Source of the DNA: Hibiscus mutabilis
Taxonomy: Eukaryota > Streptophyta > Magnoliopsida > Malvales > Malvaceae
NCBI GenBank assembly: GCA_019671005.1
Contig: CM033721.1
Location: forward strand, 53,078,364-53,142,363
Direction of reading: 5' to 3'
Length of the DNA: 64,000 bases
A model generated the notes under the pieces. The model worked only from the letters and a program-made list of their open reading frames with translations, had not been told where the DNA came from and ran no database searches. Of the stretch, positions 49,832 through 60,352 are shown one piece after another (within the stretch, counting starts at the first letter, position 1; each line of letters opens with the position of its first letter). A program made the position numbers and the translations under genes.

Positions 49832-50119
49832 TGTTATGGTCCATGAGCCATCCATGCCAACTCAACACACACGTAGATTATTGCCAAGTCAACAACAACA
49901 GGTTGCAAGGAAGAAGGCATGTGAGAAGGAGTCAAGCTTAGGATTGGTGGTTACAACTTACAATAGTTGCTATTAAAAAGGCACTAAAATATAGAAGGAA
50001 GTTATGAAAGTTATTGTCCTCTCTTCTCAGTTTCTAATTCTCTTTTCCCTTATCTTATTTTCTGCTGTAATTCTTTGGTTTTCAATATAAATTCAGTTTA
50101 ATTACTTGAGTTCATAACA
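49832..50119 (+). repeat. 3' LTR of the HSP70-carrying element
   Basis: 288 bp, preceded by polypurine tract aagaggagggta, ending gttcataaca. It differs from the 5' LTR by scattered substitutions and small indels, so this insertion is clearly older than the copia element at 25577. Confidence 0.8.
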
Positions 50120-50295
50120 TTGTTTTCTTCGTTAAAATTTGTTTTTAAATTTTCACCATTATTTTTTCTATGTATATGCGATTTTTTGTTTTAAATATTA
50201 TTTGTCTATTTATTTAATTTGATTTTATTTTTTAGTTTGCATGTTTGATGTTTTTATATAGGTATATTTTTTATGAGTTCTTAATTTTTGGTATG

Positions 50296-50647
50296 TGTTA
50301 GAAGATAATTAATTGATTGGGTTTGTTATTAGTCAAGTTTTAAGAATCTATTGATCAATTGGACTTTAGCTATTAATGGTTTGTTTTGTTAGTTAGACCT
50401 AGTTTGTTAGCTGAGTTGTTAGACAATTAATTAACTGGGTTATAGTCTTTGGCTATATATATCCAACCAAGGTAATGAGCTTGTTGCCTTTATTTATTTA
50501 ATTTGAACCGCTTAATAAAATAAGAATTTGTGCTTTTCATTATCTCTATGTTTTAGACCAAAGCCCTATTTTTTTCGGCACTTACTTTCTTTCATTATTT
50601 TCCTCACCGTCTGATCATTTCTAACCATCGATATCACATTTCTCACA
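50296..50647 (+). repeat. Copia-type LTR with adjacent primer binding site
   Basis: It starts tgttagaagataatt and ends atttctcaca, followed directly by tggtattagatttttag, a Met-tRNA primer binding site variant. It contains a TATA-like ggctatatatatcc near 50450. No partner LTR or gag was found downstream in the window, so the element is truncated. The start could be 50294. Confidence 0.65.
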
Positions 50648-52352
50648 TGGTATTAGATTTTTAGACTATTTACTAACGATTCAAATGTTCGATGTTGACT
50701 TCCACTCTCATAAAGTTTTTAATTTTCGGTGTCTGTGTTCTGACACTTAAATTAGTACATGTATACCCTATCGACACAAGTAAATAAAATGGACTTACAC
50801 AAGATGTGTGTCGGGTTGTCGAATCTCACAGGTAATATGCAGCGTTTATCAGATGATATTAGTTGTAATAGTTTAATAAGTTTGATGGGTTCAGGAATGT
50901 AAGTGAGAAAGAGAGATATTCAAATAATTAGAAGAGTAGCAATGCAGTAATTTTCGTTACTCATGGCGCTTAACTCATTTATATCTTGTTAAGACATATT
51001 ATATGCAACCATACATTTCTATAATGGTTTGAGATAAACACAAACCGATAATAAAGAACATAAGCAAGAGGTAATTGTATTAAATAAATTATTAAGTTCT
51101 ACAAAACATAAAATATGAAATAAGTTCATAAAACACCATATTCTAAGATCACACGGGATCAATAGTAAGAAACAAGTCCTTCATGGGCTCTTGAACTCTA
51201 CTTTTCTCAGACATTTGAGCCTTTAGCTGACCGCTGCTATAATTGTCAATCCAGACAACCGCCTTTCAACCTTGTTGCTTTCTTCTGCACCAAGACTTTC
51301 AAGCTCCTTTTTCTCAAGTAGATGAGTTCCAATAGCCGCAAAATTAACTTTATATATATAAGTAATAATGGAAAATATGTGTGATAAATAAGAAATATAA
51401 AATGTTAGGACCTGAATGAATGAAACAAAATATTGAATGTCATAAATAGCAATAAAATCGGGACTAAATTAGAAAAATGAAAAACTAAAATTTGTAACAT
51501 GACTGAATTGAAATAAAACCAACTTAAATGGCTCAACATGAAAATAAAAGGTATTTAATTAAATATATTGATAGACGGAAGGATTAAACAAACAATTACA
51601 CATCCTTTGCAAAATGTGTGGTTCTTCTTTGGATCTGATGTAGGCACCCTGGTTTGAAACAATGTCATTTTAGGCCTGGAGTCTAACTCCCAAAACAAAA
51701 TTGTATCGAAAGGTTTATAAGTTCTCATTTTTCATTTTAACCTCATTTTACACAAAAAAAAAACAAACTCATGTTTTTTTTCTATATGAAGCTCTCCCCT
51801 TGCCTCAAATAGATTCTCAGACTTACCATACATACCATTATACTTCAGCACTAACTACTTTCGCTGATCACCATAGCTGATTGTCGATGAACCTAAAAGA
51901 CCCCCTTGACTTCCTCTCACTATTCTCTGAAAGTTTATATTTATGCACCCTTTAAATTAGATTTTTTTCCTTAGTAGTTATATTACCTTGATATTTAAAT
52001 ATGTAGCTTTATACTTGTTTGGACATGCATTGGGGATTCACCTTTGGTTTGTCTGTCTGTTGAAATTATGTTACACTGCTCTTTTAATCATTCTTCTAGT
52101 GTTAGTATAGATCAAAATACACGACTAGATCAGTGTGCCCAAAAGGAGCTACTTTTCTAGTGGGGACCATGAGTTGGAGCTAAAGAACAATTTTTTTGCA
52201 AGGACAAGTTTGCAAGTGTGCAGGTTTAACATCCCAAAATCTGGGTTATAAAATTCGGGTAAGTTGCTTGGGTTTGAATTAGGATTAATTAGAAATTTAG
52301 CTAATTGATTAATTTTGAAAATTTTATTAAGGTTGATGAATTGATTTTGATT
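50648..52352. other. AT-rich remnant sequence with a possible short coding fragment (minus, 51226-51348)
   Basis: Mostly featureless. The exception is 51348-51226 on the minus strand, which reads 41 codons including THLLEKKELESLGAEES and ERRLSGLTIIAAVS after an acceptor-like ataaag. It ends in a stop. It looks like host exon sequence but I do not recognise the family. The sequence near 52226 (taacatcccaaaatctggg) looks like the start of another gypsy LTR, broken by LTR C. Confidence 0.35.
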
Positions 52353-54608
52353 TGACCTGTAACACTCCCTACCCGGGTTAGAGTAACTCAGTTCAGAAGC
52401 GTTACTTAGTAAGCAAGCAAAGACAAGACAAGGCATTCGAACTATACTAGAACATAGACAAGACAATGAAAATACATGTATTACACATTCAAACTTGATT
52501 CAATAATCAAGCATTGCATTCGACATTCAACATCCAAGAAGAAACAATCATTCATACTTGTTTACTTAACTAACAAGAAAGCTCACACTTGACTCCTAAG
52601 TCATCCTAACATTCGAACTAAGCAAGCAAGGAGGAAGCATGCATTCAAACAAGGCATAAGCAACCATTCATGCATTTCTTTTCATGCAAGTAATTTCAAA
52701 TGTATCTTCAAATTTCATTCTAAGCATTCGACTATACTTAGTATACCATTAGATTAAGTTCATTCTTGCTTACAACTCAAGTTACTACTTTCATGATTCA
52801 TTTTATAAAACATATACATTGTTTCCTATCCTATTTAATCTACTTAGTATTACATGCTTCCTATTCAATTTGGTGATTCTTATCTAGTATACAATCATTT
52901 GACTCCTTCACTTACTAAGCAAAATTATCTAACCTTTAATAACTTGTAACTAGTTCCATTCAATCCTAATTCAATAGACTACTATTCGGCCAATCATACC
53001 AAACAAATACAAAGCATAAAACTAGATCATACCAACCTTATCCTACTACCATGCATTCGACAACATGAATTAAGCACACAAGACCATTCGACCATACTTC
53101 AAAACCATCACACAACAATTCTTTCAACATGGTAATTTCATACAAAGCATGAAGCATTCAAATGGTTGGTCATACAACATGGTTCATCTTAATCTACATT
53201 CGTTTCAAGCATACTCAAAAGCATGACAAGGTTATCAATCTATTTCATAGCCAATTAGATCATCATATGATCATTCCATATCATCCAAATATGCGCAGCA
53301 AAACATTCAACCACTATAAGTTAATTAAGTTCATTACAAACCTTAAACTATATACATAACATGGATAGGCCATCAAGCATTATATGCAATCACTCAAAAT
53401 GTATGTTCAAGCTACTTAGATACATCTAGTGCCACCATTCTAGGAGAATACAAAACAAGTATGGAATCATACTTTAACAAAGCTTGTGTAGGATGCTTCT
53501 TGTTCAAGGAATCAAGCTTCAAGATCAAGCAATGTTGAGTCCTTTAACCTGTAGGTTGGGAAGAATGAAACAAGAGTGATAAGTACAAAAATGTACTTAG
53601 TGAGGTAGTGAGGTAGTAACTAGTCTATCCATTTTGTTATTTCATGATTCATGTCTTTTAGATCAAGTGTAGACCTAGATAAGGCTTCCAAGCATTAGAG
53701 TAGACTTAGCTAGTCTTTCAAGTATCAAGAGTAACCTTATCTAGTCTTTCAAACATCAAGAATATCCTATCTAAGTTAACATGCATTCGACCAACAAGAT
53801 TAGGCATCAAGAAATCATAATTCATAAATCAAGCAACATGCTTGCAAAACAAGAAACCAAGGGGTCATGCTTTCAAATCAAGCAACATACATTTCATGGC
53901 ATACAAGACAGGTATCATGTATAATTGAATCTTATTTCATTTGTTATTTCATTAAACAACCCTCTTGGTACTTAGTTTGTATAGGTAATCGAGTCTCCAA
54001 CCAACTGTCGCCACAATATGCACCGTAGTGCTGGTCAACCCTCCTACTATCGCCAAAGACCACATACGTACACTTCGTCTGCCGCCAATAGGGGCCTTAG
54101 CCCTGGACCATAGTCTACCCGTACACAATGAGATCTAGACTCTAAGGCATGCCTTTCTACCTAATCAACTAGCTACCAAGGTTGTTCGAATTACCATTTA
54201 TTCAAGTTATCAAGTTCAAGATCATGTTCATGTCAATCAAGATCATTTCATGTTAAGCCCTTAGACTATTGAGCCTTAGCTCACAAGTCAAGTGGTTTCA
54301 AGATCCATTTCATCGAGATGAGATAACATCATATCTCAAACAAGTCTTTAGCATACAATCATGTTGCATCATAGCACATACAAGCATACAAACTATCACC
54401 AATCATGCATAAGCATTTTGAATGGACATGTATACAATACTAGGATCAAGTTTCATGTGTTTCTTTAATCATCCTTCCCTTATTAAGTCAAGTTCAAGAT
54501 TAGATTCATTTACATGTCAAGATTGAAACAACAATGCATTGGTTAGGACCTAGTCCTAACCCTAGAAATAACTACACTCACTATACAATCTAATACATGT
54601 ATGAGAGG

Positions 54609-55555
54609 TGATACGAGCATGAGAGGGGTCAAAATAATCATCTTGGAAAAGAAGTTGAAACTGCTTTGCAAGTTAGAAACATCAGTCAACTTGCGAAGCA
54701 TTTTTGGATGGATCCAGGCATTTATGGGTCAACATGTCTTCTTAAAACTTGTTCGGCTGCAAATTAGCTTTCTAACGCATCTTGAAATGCCTCAATCGGA
54801 CATCTGGATCTCAAGATACGTCTATTTTAGCGAAGACAGAGCATGCAGAAATTCCTATACGGGATTAATACGGGATTTTTGGATAATTACGAATTTTCAA
54901 GATTTTATTTGATTATTTGTAATTTAAATCAACATAGGATTCTGCAATATCTATTAGGATCAGATTTATTTAATTAGAATTTTATTTTTAGCATTTATAT
55001 ATTATTAGAAGTTACTTATCTAATTAGGAGATTAGATTTTAGCATTTATTTATTGTATTTAATTCCTAAGTTTAGTAGGATTAAAACTTCTCCATGGCCT
55101 ATATAAAGGAGGCTTCACCCACATTGTAATTCAGATTTCATTGATTAATAAAAAGTTCTCTTTGGAGATTTTAGTATTCTTTGAGTTTGCAAGTGTTCAG
55201 TAAACTTGTCTAGAAGCCATCTTCAACATAAGATCATCGAGTTCTTGTGAGGGAGATCATCTTCACACTCTTGCTTGCCTAGGTAATTGCATCTAGGAGG
55301 GTGGGTTAGAGCCGCTTGAGGTTGCTTGCTTAGATAATTGAGTCTAAGAGGGTGCCGAGGACAAAACAACATCAACAATTCGCAAGCCATCTTCATCTTC
55401 ATCTTCAACCTTCACACCATCTTCCATAATTCAATAATCGTAGCTGGAATTTTCAAATTTATCTGCCCATACTTTTCTTAATTGAGTCTAGAGCTCCTAG
55501 TTCTTGCAACAACTTGATTGAAGGCTTCCAAATCCAAGATTGCGCTACTCTATCA
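54609..55555 (+). mobile_element. Solo LTR of family A inside the 5' LTR of element B
   Basis: 947 bp, tgatacgagcatgagagg to gcgctactctatca, with perfect TSD AGAGG (54604-54608 and 55556-55560). It contains a TATA-like box in ggcctatataaaggagg near 55098. Family A and element B LTRs share a diverged middle part (cgcatcttgaaacgc, tacgaattttcaa), so they are related subfamilies. Confidence 0.88.
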
Positions 55556-56192
55556 AGAGGCTAAAATGATGCATTGTAGCCAAAGAGTTGAAGCTGTTTT
55601 ATAAGTCTGGAATTTTAGCCGACTTGCATCGAATTTTTGGATGAGATCTGGGCACTTCTGAGTCTACATGTCTTCTTCAAACATATTCATATGTCTCTTA
55701 TCTTTCCAACGCATCTTGAAACGCATCAATTCGACATCGGGAGCTCAAGTTATGTCCGTTTTAGTGAAGACTATGCGAGCAGAAATCTCTATACGGATTT
55801 ATTACGGGAAATATTATTTATTACGAATTTTCAATAATTTTATTGATTATTTGTACTTAAATTTAATCTAGGATTATTTATGAAGATATTTAGATGATTT
55901 AGGATTAGATTTGTTATTTATTTATTTGTTTTATAGGTTAGATAAAATATGTTTATTTATTTTATTATTATCTTTACTTTTCCTAATTTAAGTTGAACTC
56001 TTCATTTGTAGCCTATTTAAAGGCATATTTGCTTCACTAATAAGAACAACATCATGAATTTATGAGTTGCAAAAACCTTTGGCCATGGGCCATTTTATTT
56101 TCAAGGTAGATAGATTTGCCTTGTTATTTTTCGTATCAGAAGTCTTCTTCAACGTAAGTTCGTCAAGTTCTTGTGATGGAGATCATCTTCAC

Positions 56193-58719
56193 TGATACGA
56201 GCATGAGAGGGGTCAAAATAATCATCTTGGAAAAGAAGTTGAAACTGCTTTGCAAGTCAGAAACATCAGTCAACTTGCGAAGCATTTTTGGATGGGATCC
56301 AAGCATTTATGGGTCAACACGTCTTCTTAAAACTTGTCCGGCTGCAAATTATCTTTCCAACACATCTTGAAACGCCTCAATCGGACATCAGTATCTCAAG
56401 ATACATCTATTTTAGTGAAGACAACGCATGCAAAAATTCCTATACGGGATTAATACGGGATTTTTGGATAATTACGAATTTTCAAGATTTTATTTGATTA
56501 TTTGTAATTTAAATCAATATAGGATTCTGCAATATCTATCAGGATTAGATTTATTTAATTAGGATTTTATTTTTAGCATTTATTTATTATTGGAAGTTAC
56601 TTATCTAATTAGGAGATTAGATTTTTTAGCATTTATTTATTGTATTTAATTCCTAAGTTTAGTAGGATTAGAACTTCTCCATGGCCTATATAAAGGAGGC
56701 TTCACCCACATTGTAATTCAGATTTGAATGATTAAATAAAATTCTTTTTTGAGTTCCAACTTGCAAGAACATTATCTTATGTTTTAGAAGCAAATCGATT
56801 TTCAAGTTCTCCGGGATTTGTTGTTGAGGATCTTCACACTCCTGCTTGCCCATACAAAAGCGTTTGGGAGGGTGTGTTAGAGCCGCTTGAGGTTGCTTGC
56901 TTAGATAATTGCGTCTAAGAGGGTGCCGAGGACAACTATCAATTCATCACGCCATCTCCACATATTCAAGCTTCCTCCATTGACGCCACCACCATAAGCA
57001 AATCTGAATTTTTAGATTTGTTCTTTATTTTGGTTTATTTTGTTTTTCTCTTTATTCGAATTTGCGCTACTCTATCATTTGGTATCGGATTCAGGTTGTT
57101 CTTGAGGATGTCAGTGAGCAACATATTGGATTTTACCCTTTTGGGGACTAGATGTCATTATTGTTGTCGACTAGATCATTCAGGGTATGATTGTCCAGAT
57201 AAGTTTTATTTTCAAGAAATTTTTTTGAGAGATATATTATCTGAATTCATGTCTTCTAATGATATTGAAATTCGTGATCCGGAGCATGATCAAGAAATTT
57301 GTTCTTCTAAAGAACATGAGGAAGACGATACCATCGAGAGTTTAACCTTGCCTATTGATGAGGAAGAAATTATAAGTAGTGTGTTTGTTTCCAGTGATGA
57401 ACCTACTATTCCGATTCAAGATGATCATCAAATGACAAACACCGATGAAGGTACCTTACAATCAAAAGGTATCATTGAATGTTTTCATAATTCTATTTAT
57501 GCTTATTCCTCTTTTAGCATTAATAACAATTTTGAAGATGAGAATAAGTTACTTTGCGACCAAAAGAACAATCATGATGATCCCAATGAGAAGGAACTTG
57601 TAAATTACATTGCAAAAAGAGACTCTGCAAAAGGATCCTTCAAGACGTCTTCTCTTCTATGATACTTTGATGAACTTCCTCCATTTACCGATCTAGATTC
57701 GAGGGCTTGGAAGCAAACCTAGGGCTTTAGACTCGAACAAGGAAGTTAGGCGCAAATCTGAAAATTTAAGAGAAACTAGTTGGGGGTTTCTTGAAAATTT
57801 TAGATTTAATGCTGGAAATTCAAGAAACTAAGATAAGATGATGATTAATAAGAATAAAAACAAAAGATTGAAAAAGACTAAGATAAGCAGATACGTAAAA
57901 CAAATATGGAAATTCCAGCTTTGTTTATGGTGGTGGCGTCAATGGAGGAAGCTTGAATATGTGGAGATGGCGTGATGAATTGATAGTTGTCCTCGGCACC
58001 CTCTTAGACGCAATTATCTAAGCAAGCAACCTCAAGCGGCTCTAACCCACCCTCCCAAACGCTTTTGTATGGGCAAGCAGGAGTGTGAAGATCCTCAACA
58101 ACAAATCCCGGAGAACTTGAAAATCGATTTGCTTCTAAAACATAAGATAATGTTCTTGCAAGTTGGAACTCAAAAGAGAATTTTATTTAATCATTCAAAT
58201 CTGAATTACAATGTGGGTGAAACCTCCTTTATATAGGCCATGGAGAAGTTCTAATCCTACTAAACTTAGGAATTAAATACAATAAATAAATGCTAAAATC
58301 TAATCTCCTAATTAGATAAGTAGCTTCTAATAATAAATAAATGCTAAAAATAAAATCCCAATTAAATAAATCTGATCCTGATAGATATTGCAGAATCCTA
58401 TATTGATTTAAATTACAAATAATCAAATAAATCTTGTAATTATCCAAAAATTATCCAAAAATCCCGTATAGGAATTTCTGCATGCGTTGTCTTCGCTAAA
58501 ATAGATGTATCTTGAGATACAGATGTCCGATTGAGGCGTTTCAAGATGTGTTGGAAAGATAATTTGCAGCCGGACAAGTTTTAAGAAGACATGTTGACCC
58601 ATAAATGCCTGGATCCCATCCAAAAATGCTTCGCAAGTTGACTGATGTTTTTGACTTGCAAAGCAATTTCAACTTCTTTTCCAAGATGATTATTTTGATC
58701 CCCTCTCATGCTAGTATCA
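56193..58719. mobile_element. Family A element with its two LTRs in inverted orientation
   Basis: Perfect TSD TTCAC (56188-56192 and 58720-58724). The left LTR is 56193-57077 (plus, tgatacgagcatg to gcgctactctatca), followed by primer site tttggtatcggattcagg. The right end, read on the minus strand from 58719, starts tgatactagcatgagagg and aligns with the same LTR over at least 790 bp, probably to 57660 (where the plus strand again reads tgatac). So both outer ends are the U3-type terminus. Between them lies a 582-bp segment with a gag-like ORF. Normal LTR elements have direct LTRs; see findings. Confidence 0.8.
57108..57662 (+). CDS. Gag-like ORF with a CCHC zinc knuckle, in the inverted-LTR element
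   Basis: The frame is open from 57018, but the part before 57078 lies in the LTR; the Met at 57108 just after the primer site gives about 184 codons. A knuckle CHYCCRLDHSGYDC fits C-x2-C-x4-H-x4-C about 15-30 residues in. The rest is strongly acidic (EHEEDDTIES, DEEEII) and ends FKTSSLL at a TGA whose first base is the first base of the inverted LTR. No protease or RT. It resembles the nucleocapsid part of a retroelement gag; function is inferred only from the knuckle. Confidence 0.55.
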   Translation: MSVSNILDFTLLGTRCHYCCRLDHSGYDCPDKFYFQEIFLRDILSEFMSSNDIEIRDPEHDQEICSSKEHEEDDTIESLTLPIDEEEIISSVFVSSDEPTIPIQDDHQMTNTDEGTLQSKGIIECFHNSIYAYSSFSINNNFEDENKLLCDQKNNHDDPNEKELVNYIAKRDSAKGSFKTSSLL

Positions 58720-59321
58720 TTCACACTCTTGCTTGCCTAGGTAATTGCGTCTAGGAGGGTGGGTTAGAGCCGCTTGAGGTTGCTTGCTTAGATAATCGCG
58801 TCTAAGAGGGTGCCAAGGACAAAATATCCTACAATATCTATCTCGTTATCATCCATTCATCGGAGAGATTCGTGCCGTTTGCAGGTGTTTGCCTATTCAA
58901 TTGCGATTAGGAGGGTGTCAAGGACAAATCTATCCAACACCGCCACCATCAAATTCATCCTATCTCGTTTTCTACATCAAGATCATGCTTTATTATCGGT
59001 TTGCTAAACTTGGAGTTTGGGGTTTTCTCGGATCATATTAGTGAGTTTGCTAGATTAATTGTGATCTAGAGGGCTCCTAGATTTTGAGCTAATTCTTGGA
59101 TCCTGGCTTCCGTATCAATTGGTAATCAGAGCCTTGGTTTAGGTGTTTGAAACAATTATCTTTTACTGTTGTTTTAGTAGTTGAGAAAAAAGAAAAAATA
59201 TATAATTCTCTATATAGATCCTAGTTTTAATATTTCATTCTTGGAGACATCTCAAGAGACTTGAAGGTTGTGATCAACAAATCTTAAGATTCGGGACGAA
59301 TCGTTTTCAACAGGGGGAGAA

Positions 59322-60352
59322 TGATATATGTATGAGGAGGCTAAAATGATGCATTGTAGCCAAAGAGTTGAAGCTGTTTTATAAGTCTGGAATTTCAGCC
59401 AACTTTCATCGAATTTTTGGATGGGATCTGGGCACTTCTGAGTCTACATGTCTTCTTCAAACATATTCGTATGTCTCTTAGCTTTCCAACGCATCAATTA
59501 GACGTCGGGAGCTCAAGTTATGTCCGTTTTAGTGAAGACTATGCGAGCAGAAATCTCTATACAGATTTATTACGGGAAATATTATTTATTACGAATTTTC
59601 AATAATTTTATTGATTATTTGTACTTAAATTTAATCTTGGATTATTTATGAAGATATTTAGATGATTTAGGATTAGATTTGTTATTTATTTATTAGTTTT
59701 ATAGGTTAGATAAAATATGTTTATTTATTTTATTATTATCTTTACTTTTTCTAATTTAAGTTGAACTCTTCATTTGTATCCTATTAAAGGCATATTTGCT
59801 TCACTAATAAGAACAACATCATGAATTTATGAGTTGCAAAAACCTTTGGCCATGGGCCATTTTATTTTCAAGGTAGATAGATTTGCCTTGTTATTTTTCG
59901 TATCAGAAGTCTTCTTCAACGTAAGTTCATCAAGTTCTTGTGATGGAGATCGTCTTCACACTCTTGCTTGCCTAGGTAATTGCATCTAGGAGGGTGGGTT
60001 AGAGTCGCTTGAGGTTGCTTGCTTAGATAATCGCGTCTAAGAGGGTGCCGAGGACAAAATATCCTACAACATCTATCTCATCATCATCCATTCACCAGAG
60101 AGATTCGTGCCGTTTGCAGGTGTTTGCCTATTCAATTGTGATTAGGAGGGTGCCAAGGACAAATCTATCCAACACCACCACCATCAAATTCATCCTATCT
60201 CGTTTTCTACATCAAGATCATGCTTTATTATCGGTTTGCTGAACTTGGAGTTTGGGGTTTTCTCGGATCATATTAGTGAGTTTTCTAGATTAATTGTGAT
60301 CTAGAGGGCTCCTAGATTTTGAGGTAATTCTTGGATCCTGGCTTCCGTATCA
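59322..60352 (+). repeat. 3' LTR of element B
   Basis: 1031 bp, tgatatatgtatgag to cttccgtatca. Its last third holds three copies of a motif of the form aattGcgtct(a)agGAGGGTG followed by ccgaggac or similar (near 59985, 60030 and 60140), also present in family A LTRs. Confidence 0.85.

Larger units (their letters stand above)
37635..50119 (+). mobile_element. Small LTR retrotransposon carrying HSP70 gene fragments (split by gypsy-2)
   Basis: LTRs 37635-37931 and 49832-50119 (297 and 288 bp, tgttatggtccatgagcc to gttcataaca) are clearly homologous direct repeats. A putative primer site (ttggtactttcattg) follows the 5' LTR and a polypurine tract (aagaggagggta) precedes the 3' LTR. Flanks gtgtt (37630-37634) and ttgtt (50120-50124) match at 4 of 5. 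Without the nested 10.2-kb gypsy-2 the element is about 2.27 kb. Its interior holds a fragment that matches HSP70 and, near the 3' end, a gypsy integrase C-terminal-like stretch ([11 protein letters not shown]), so it is a non-autonomous relative of gypsy elements with captured host sequence. Confidence 0.8.
54591..60352 (+). mobile_element. Short non-autonomous LTR element B inside LTR C
   Basis: Perfect TSD CAATC (54586-54590 and 60353-60357). The 5' LTR is 54591-59117 with two nested insertions (1043 bp without them) and the 3' LTR is 59322-60352 (1031 bp), both t-ata-atgtatgag to cttccgtatca. Only 204 bp lie between the LTRs (59118-59321): primer site attggtaatcagagcc, no ORF, and polypurine tract cagggggagaa. 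It resembles TRIM/SMART logic but with long LTRs; it must depend on another element for its proteins. Confidence 0.88.

Noticed and set aside
49329..49976. A 215-codon ORF as an HSP70 gene
   Set aside because: It is only the tail of a captured, internally deleted HSP70 fragment running into retroelement sequence and the 3' LTR.
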